A stretch of 64,000 nucleotides of DNA from Thunnus maccoyii. Its lineage: Eukaryota > Chordata > Actinopteri > Scombriformes > Scombridae. Each line of letters opens with the position of its first letter. Position 1 is the stretch's first letter. The notes beneath the pieces were generated by a model. The model worked only from the letters and a program-made list of their open reading frames with translations. It was not told where the DNA came from and did not search any database. Positions 58,395-64,000 of the stretch are shown piece by piece. The position numbers and the translations under genes are program-made. Location: positions 3,572,574-3,636,573 of the forward strand of contig NC_056537.1 in the NCBI RefSeq assembly GCF_910596095.1. The letters are read 5' to 3'.

Positions 58395-61300
58395 ATGGAT
58401 CTCCTGCTGCTGCTGCTGTTGATGTTGCTCTGTAGCTCAGGTCAGACTCAGCTAGAACTCAGATTGGACTCAGGTAGGACTCATCTAAGACTCAATAAAG
58501 ACTCAGGTAAAACAGTTTGGATTCAGGTAAGAGTAACTAAAAACTCTGGTAAAACTCGGGAAAGACTACTCAGATAAGACTCAGGTTGGATTCTTCTACA
58601 ACTTGGGTGAGACTTGGATAAAACTCAGTAAAGACTCAGGTAAGACTCAGACTCAGACTGGGGTCAGATTCGAGTCAGACTTGGGTAAGACTCAGATAAG
58701 ACTCAGGTAGGACTCATCTACAACTCAGGTCAGACTTGGGTAAGACTCCTCTAACCATCCCCTTGAGTGTTTTAGCTTTTAAAAATGAAAACTACGTACT
58801 GTTTATTCCCTTATGCCAATAAAGCACATCGAAATCGCGAATTGTGAGAGAAAGACCTGTTGTAACCAATCTGCTCAGTTAACTTCACATTAATCAGTCT
58901 GTGTATTAACCAGTGTGTTTCCATTAAGATGTTGTTCTAATCTGTCCAAAGCTTTGGTCAAATCATAAAACTGCCTCACTGTCTATTCTAATTTTCTGAC
59001 ACAGGTTTCCAAGCAGAGGAAACCCACACTTACACAGGTATGGAAAGTCTATAAATAAAAAAATCTATAAATGAAGAAATGAAAAAGAAAGCTGCAGCAC
59101 TTTACATTCCAGTTTGGTAATAACAAAATAATAAGGGGGTAATATCTTGTAATAAAGGGTTATTACCATGGTAATTACAGAGGTAATAGCCTGGTATTAT
59201 CTTGATATTAAATATTAGACTAGTGGTTATTTTGGAGTTTAATGGCTGTCTGCTCACAATAGTAAGATTGTATTAGGAAGATAGTGTCATATATATCATA
59301 TATATTTATTCATAATATCAGATAAATTACCGTCAAAATTCTACCTTTAATTCTATAGTTGCTTACCTGGAAACACAGATGATAGATGTTGTATCATAAC
59401 CATGAATAAGGGTTGAAAAGGGGAACCTGTTTTCTCTTAATTTAATGGTAACAACCCTTTAAACTAAACACTAATGGTCTGAGTCAGTACCTTGAAACAG
59501 GTGGTCGTTTCTGTGTTATATCCATGAATTGTGTCAAAGGGCTTAACTGCCTGTTTCTGTTTAATTCTATGATTACAGTATTTTAAAATATCCGCCAAAG
59601 GCCACAGTCACTGGCTGGAAACATGGTCATTTCCATGTAATAACCAATAATCAGGTCTGTAAAATGCTAAACCACCATTTTCTACTTAACTTTATGGCTA
59701 TGTTAGCTTAAACAAAACACTAAGCGGTGTTTTGTTTAAGCTAACATAGCATAGTTAATACGACAGTTTTAATGTAATAACCATGAATCAGGGCTATAAA
59801 ATTAGATTTTTCTCAATTTTATGGTAATAAGAAGAAACAAGTGGTACAAAGAAACCATCATCTGTGTTTCCAAATAATGTTTTGGTGTTTAGTGTTTAGT
59901 TTGAAGGAATATAACTATACAAATAAAACAGGTGAATTTTCCAACCCTGATTTATGGTCATTAAACCGAAACTACCATATATGTTTCCAGAACAATGAAT
60001 GGCACACAGTGTTTAGTTTAAAGTATTAATAAGGGGCAGAGACATTCAGTGGAAACACAGACAGTGGTTTTAACATAACAACCATAAACTGAGTCTGGAA
60101 ATGTAAAACCCTTGTTTCCTTTTATGGCAATAATACTTTAAACAGTGTAAGTGTTTAGTGTAGCAGGTAGAAGAGCAGCTGTAGCTTCATGTCTCTTCTA
60201 ATGAAACTCACTTAATTATTTTACTGATGGATGACTCTGTTTTTCACTTTACTGATCTTGTGTTTTTTCAGAGTCTGATGAGGTCAGATTGGTGGGAGGA
60301 TCTGGTCGCTGTGCAGGAACACTGGAGATGAAGAACGAGGAGGAGTGGATCCCGGTGTACGTCCTGTCTAGCTGGTCTCTGTATGACACAGCTGCTATTT
60401 GTAGACGTCTGGACTGTGGCTATGCTATTTCAGCACGCAAAATATCCACCTCAAGCAGAAAGGCAATGAGCCTTTACCTCTCCGACTGTGTTCGGTCTGG
60501 ATCTCCTCTGGGGAAGTGTGCAACAGCAGTGATCTCTTCCTCTGTTGTGGAAATCACCTGCTCAGGTAAGACCATCGGGGACATCTGTCTCTCTCTCTAA
60601 GGGAAAGCCATTATGGAAAATATCATTGATCATCATGAGATTTATACAACTTTATTATATGCCAATACACATGACAATATGGTGCTATTTTCTGCATTTC
60701 AAATTTTACTGCCGTCTAATACTCCAAACTGCAACCAGGAGAACGACAAGACGTCATCATAATTTCTTCTTCGTATCAGACAAAGTGTTAAAACAGTGAC
60801 ATCTGACTCTGTCCAGAAGTCGTCCTTCTGCTGCTGAAAGTCAATGTTGAAGCTTCATTAAGAGCTCACAGTCTCAATGTGAGATAAAACTGGGTTTAGT
60901 TTTGGTTTAACTCACAGCGTGATTCCTCAGTGATTCTGAGATGCACACTAAATTTGAGACCAGGGCCCGTATTTCACAGCAGTTGATTCAAAGCCAAGGG
61001 ACTGGATGCCCACCTCTTTGGTGTTTGTGTTAAGGAGAAGAGAAAACCCAGTGACTGAACAGCTCACCAGACTGTCACCTTACTTTACTTACCTATGTGG
61101 AGTCAGTAAAATGACTTGTCCTTGAAAAGGTAGTGTGTTTCTCCTCTTCTTACCTCTGCCAATCACCTTGCATCCCTGCCTCTGCAGTGACTTCCTCCTC
61201 TTTATAATCCCTGTTGTCTTAACACACTGCAGTTTAATCCTCACAACCTATCACTTCCCCCATTGGCCTGTTAGCTTGTGGGAACCACTGAAGGAACCAC

Positions 61301-64000
61301 CTCAGCTCACAGGTCCAAAGAGAAGATAGGGAGTAAGCCCAATACTACTGTGAACTGTACTGTTGTTTGATGGACAAGTAGATTTCTCTTCAGCACTGAA
61401 GTAAGTCAACAGAGAAAGGTGAGCTGGTTAAAGTATTCACAGGCTCCATTTCCTTATTAATGGTAGTTAGTTGTCACTTCTTGGTGCACCGATCAATGGG
61501 CAGGTTTGTCTCAGCTGTTCAGGTTTGAAAGCGCCTTCCCTGTAAGTGAGGATCCTCTCTGGGCAGACAAAGGTTGGATAAGGGTCTCCTAAAATGCTTT
61601 TGCAGTTTTGGTAACATTTAGATTATTTTTTAAAACTTTATTTATTTATTAAACTTTTATTATTAAACTCTATTTTATTTTTATGTTTTTTTCCAGTCTG
61701 CATGTACAAATTCTTTGTTTATACATACATAAACACGTGTAAAAAGAGACAGAGACTTAAATAGCTCAAAACAGCAAAATAACCCAACTTAAAGTTTTGT
61801 TTTTTTTCTGCAGTCTGAAAAAAAGGTGAAGGCTGAAGCTGCAGCTTATAATGCCAACCATTTTAACACATTCTCTTGATCACAGGGGTCAATGTTGTCC
61901 TACAAATACCCACTGGCCAGGTCCAGTGTTTAGTGCCACAGAGACTCCTTCAGGTCAGTCAGGCACTCCTCTATTCTGGTCAAAGGAAGGCATCTTTGTG
62001 CAGGACTGCATTTAGTTTGCAGTAATCTACACACAGTGTGTAACAGTCATCCTTCCATCCTCAACACAGTATGCATGGATGTTTGTGATCCATGGAATAG
62101 CTTTTCCCCCTAATCTAATGGATAGTTTTTAATAAAATATTACTCTCTGTGTCTCTCCAGACTCTGTCAGGCTGGTGAATGGAACCAGTCTGTGTTCAGG
62201 CAGACTGGAGGTGAAGTCTAACCAGCTTGACCAGTCTAACCGGACGTGGTCCTCAGTGTGTGAAGCTGACTTTGACCAGCGGGATGCAGAGGTGGTCTGT
62301 AGGGAGCTTGGCTGTGGGGCTCCTTCAGTCCTCCAGGGGTCGCTCTATGGAGAAGTGGATGCTCCAATGTGGACCAAAGACTTCCAGTGTGGAGGCCATG
62401 AGTCTGCTCTCCAGGACTGTGGAAAATCAGACTCAACTAGAAACACCTGCTCATCTGGCAAAGCTGTTGGACTCACGTGCTCGGGTAGAAGAGGAGGAAT
62501 ATTAATTTCTATTCTAATTAAACTCACTTTATTCTTTTACTGACGACTCACTTGTTTTAGATGCAGGGTAAGGGTCTCTGGCACAACTTCACCTACTTAC
62601 AAGGTGCACGGAGAAGGGAAAGAAGTCTAGAGAGATGAGAACTCCAGCAACACTTGTAGTATGAAGAACAGCTTTATTAGTTGACTGACGCGTTTCGGCT
62701 TGTGGCCTTCATCAGGGTCATCATTTTACTGACGATTCTCTTGTTTTACTGATGGCTCTCTTGTTTTACTGATGATTCTCATTTTACTGATGACTCTCTC
62801 ATTTTACTGACGACTCTCTCATTTTACTGATGGCTCTCACTGTTTCTGTTCAGAGCCTGTCAGGCTGGTGGGGGGAGGCAGTCGCTGTGCAGGTATGCTG
62901 GAGGTGAAACACCAGGGAGACTGGAAACCAGTGAGTTACATGGACTCACGCTGGACCCTGAAGTCAGCAGTTGAAGTCTGTAGGCAGTTGGACTGTGGCT
63001 CTGCTCTTTTAATGGGAATAGGAGAGGATTCATCAAACAGAACTTTATGGCACATGGATACTATGTGTATTAGGCATGGAGCTGATCTGAGGGACTGTGT
63101 AGTAAAAAATTCATCTTTCTCTGACGTCATGGAGATCACCTGCTCAGGTAAGCCTAACAATAACATCATCTATGACAGTAATCTCTCTTTTCCATCCTCT
63201 GTCACAGTGACTGTCAGTGGATGCCATTGGACTGAACTGTACAGTTATCAGGACAATGAAACCCTAAAGAGTAGAGATGTGGACTTGTTCCTGGAGGCTT
63301 CAAACCATCAGCAGATGTTGTTTGTGTTCATGACTCCAGGAAAGAAGTGAATCTCATGGAACAACAGTGCAGTTTTCATCAATCTGGAGGCAGTGATTGT
63401 TATCAAGGTTTTAAAGTACCAACATATTAATGCAGGCAACCTGTGTTCGCTTTGGGTAGTATGGTAAATGGCCAAATATTGGTAATGAGATGTTTGCAAA
63501 GAACAGTGCTACTTGCAGACCTTTGCTAAGAAATGTGGAGATACTGGCAATGTACCGCATGTCTCTGAAATAATGAGTAAATTTAACTGATAAATTTATC
63601 AGATTAAGGTTTGATCTTAATTGATGTATTTAATGTTACAGAGGTGTTTTTATTCTTATTTTTCTAAATGTCCAGTGAATCCATGGAATAGCTTTTCTTC
63701 CTAATCTAATGAATTGTTTTTAATAAAATATTGTTCTCTGTGTCTCTCCAGACTCTGTCAGGCTGGTGAATGGAACCAGTCTGTGTTCAGGCAGACTGGA
63801 GGTGAAGTCTAACCAGCTTGACTGGTCTAACCAGACGTGGTCCTCAGTGTGTGAAGCTGACTTTGACCAGCAGGATGCAGAGGTGGTCTGTAGGGAGCTT
63901 GGCTGTGGGGCTCCTTCAGTCCTCCAGGGTGCGCTCTATGGAGGAGTGGATGCTCCAATGTGGACCGAAGAGTTCCAGTGTGGAGGCCATGAGTCTGCTC
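58395..64000 (+). CDS. SRCR-domain scavenger-receptor-like protein, 5' part (truncated by window end)
   Basis: Exons seen: 58395-58440 (signal peptide MDLLLLLLLMLLCSS), 59005-59037 (short linker, less certain), 60272-60565, 62161-62484, 62854-63147 and 63752 to beyond the window. All junctions are phase 1, and each SRCR domain is one exon, as in group B SRCR proteins (CD163, CD5/CD6, DMBT1 relatives). Domain 1 (VRLVGGSGRCAGTLEM...) has six cysteines, domain 2 (VRLVNGTSLCSGRLEV...) eight, domain 3 six, and domain 4 repeats domain 2. Such proteins bind microbial or self ligands at the cell surface or after secretion. No transmembrane exon is in view, so topology and the exact orthologue are open; annotation pipelines often call such fish genes M130-like or DMBT1-like. 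Confidence 0.93.
58431..58750 (+). repeat. Donor-like short tandem repeat in SRCR intron 1
   Basis: Variants of ACTCAGGTAAGACTCAG recur at intervals of about 14-30 bp, beginning with the real donor (CTCAG then GTCAGACTC at 58440). Several copies, for example near 58525 and 58638, match the splice-donor consensus better than the annotated donor. Confidence 0.85.
59697..59750. repeat. Perfect 24-bp hairpin in SRCR intron 2
   Basis: The arms 59697-59720 and 59727-59750 are exact reverse complements (GCTATGTTAGCTTAAACAAA and so on), with a six-base loop TAAGCG. Confidence 0.9.
62570..62725 (-). mobile_element. Penelope-like retroelement remnant with a hammerhead-like core
   Basis: Contains the conserved block whose minus strand reads CTGATGA, AGGCCACAAGCC, GAAAC, GCGTC (62715 down to 62687). 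This is the common GACGCGTTTCGGC...TTCATCAG repeat of fish genomes. Penelope-like elements are known to carry such minimal hammerhead motifs in their terminal repeats. No coding sequence remains, and the boundaries are approximate. Confidence 0.65.
62687..62715 (-). ncRNA. Candidate minimal hammerhead ribozyme core
   Basis: Order of invariant parts: CUGAUGA, a stem II GGC/GCC pair with loop CACAA, GAAA, a very short stem III AC/GU with a two-base loop, then the cleavage triplet GUC. The flanks give a four-pair stem I (GUCA with UGAC) next to an A-C mismatch. All core residues are present. Activity is not shown. Confidence 0.55.
62722..62845 (+). repeat. Short tandem repeat before SRCR domain 3 exon
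   Basis: Five to six units of about 22-25 bp with the core TTTTACTGATGGCTCTC. It ends a few bases before the acceptor of the 62854 exon and supplies part of its upstream pyrimidine-rich region. Confidence 0.85.

Overview
The window is nuclear DNA from a ray-finned fish, most likely a spiny-rayed (percomorph) teleost. It holds multi-exon vertebrate genes with GT-AG introns and polyadenylation signals, an astacin of the teleost six-cysteine (C6AST) group, and dense debris of Tc1, hAT, LINE, SINE and Penelope-type elements. No prokaryotic, organellar or viral genes were seen.

Layout. 1-7,000: intergenic transposon graveyard (hAT-type MITEs, Tc1 relics, a dead LINE reverse transcriptase) plus one broken exon (847-1116) of an unnamed gene family. 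7,223-17,140 (minus): a complete seven-exon astacin zinc protease of 259 aa. 18,140-27,600 (minus): GTSE1, 903 aa when spliced, with an expanded Ala/Thr/Pro-rich coding minisatellite in its largest exon. 29,583-54,151 (plus): fucokinase FCSK, 23 coding exons, 1084 aa when spliced. 54,400-58,390: mostly unremarkable intergenic sequence. 58,395 to the window end (plus): the 5' part of a gene with alternating six- and eight-cysteine SRCR domains, a secreted or surface scavenger-receptor type, cut off by the window edge.

I spliced all four genes by hand and every exon junction keeps frame. The closed frames of astacin (780 nt), GTSE1 (2712 nt) and FCSK (3255 nt) are the strongest support for the models. 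GTSE1 and FCSK are divergent, about 2 kb apart. The four genes are not an operon and have unrelated jobs: secreted proteolysis, G2/M spindle and p53 control, L-fucose salvage, and extracellular ligand binding.

The most unusual content is repetitive DNA inside the genes: a 142-bp satellite of about 38 copies with a 1418-bp higher-order period in FCSK intron 18; a 40-bp satellite starting 18 bp after an FCSK splice donor; two FCSK splice acceptors fed by (GT)n instead of a pyrimidine tract; an array of donor-like repeats in SRCR intron 1; a hammerhead-ribozyme-like core in a Penelope-type remnant; and a TTAA-flanked element nested in a Tc1 copy. I found no convincing wholly new protein system.
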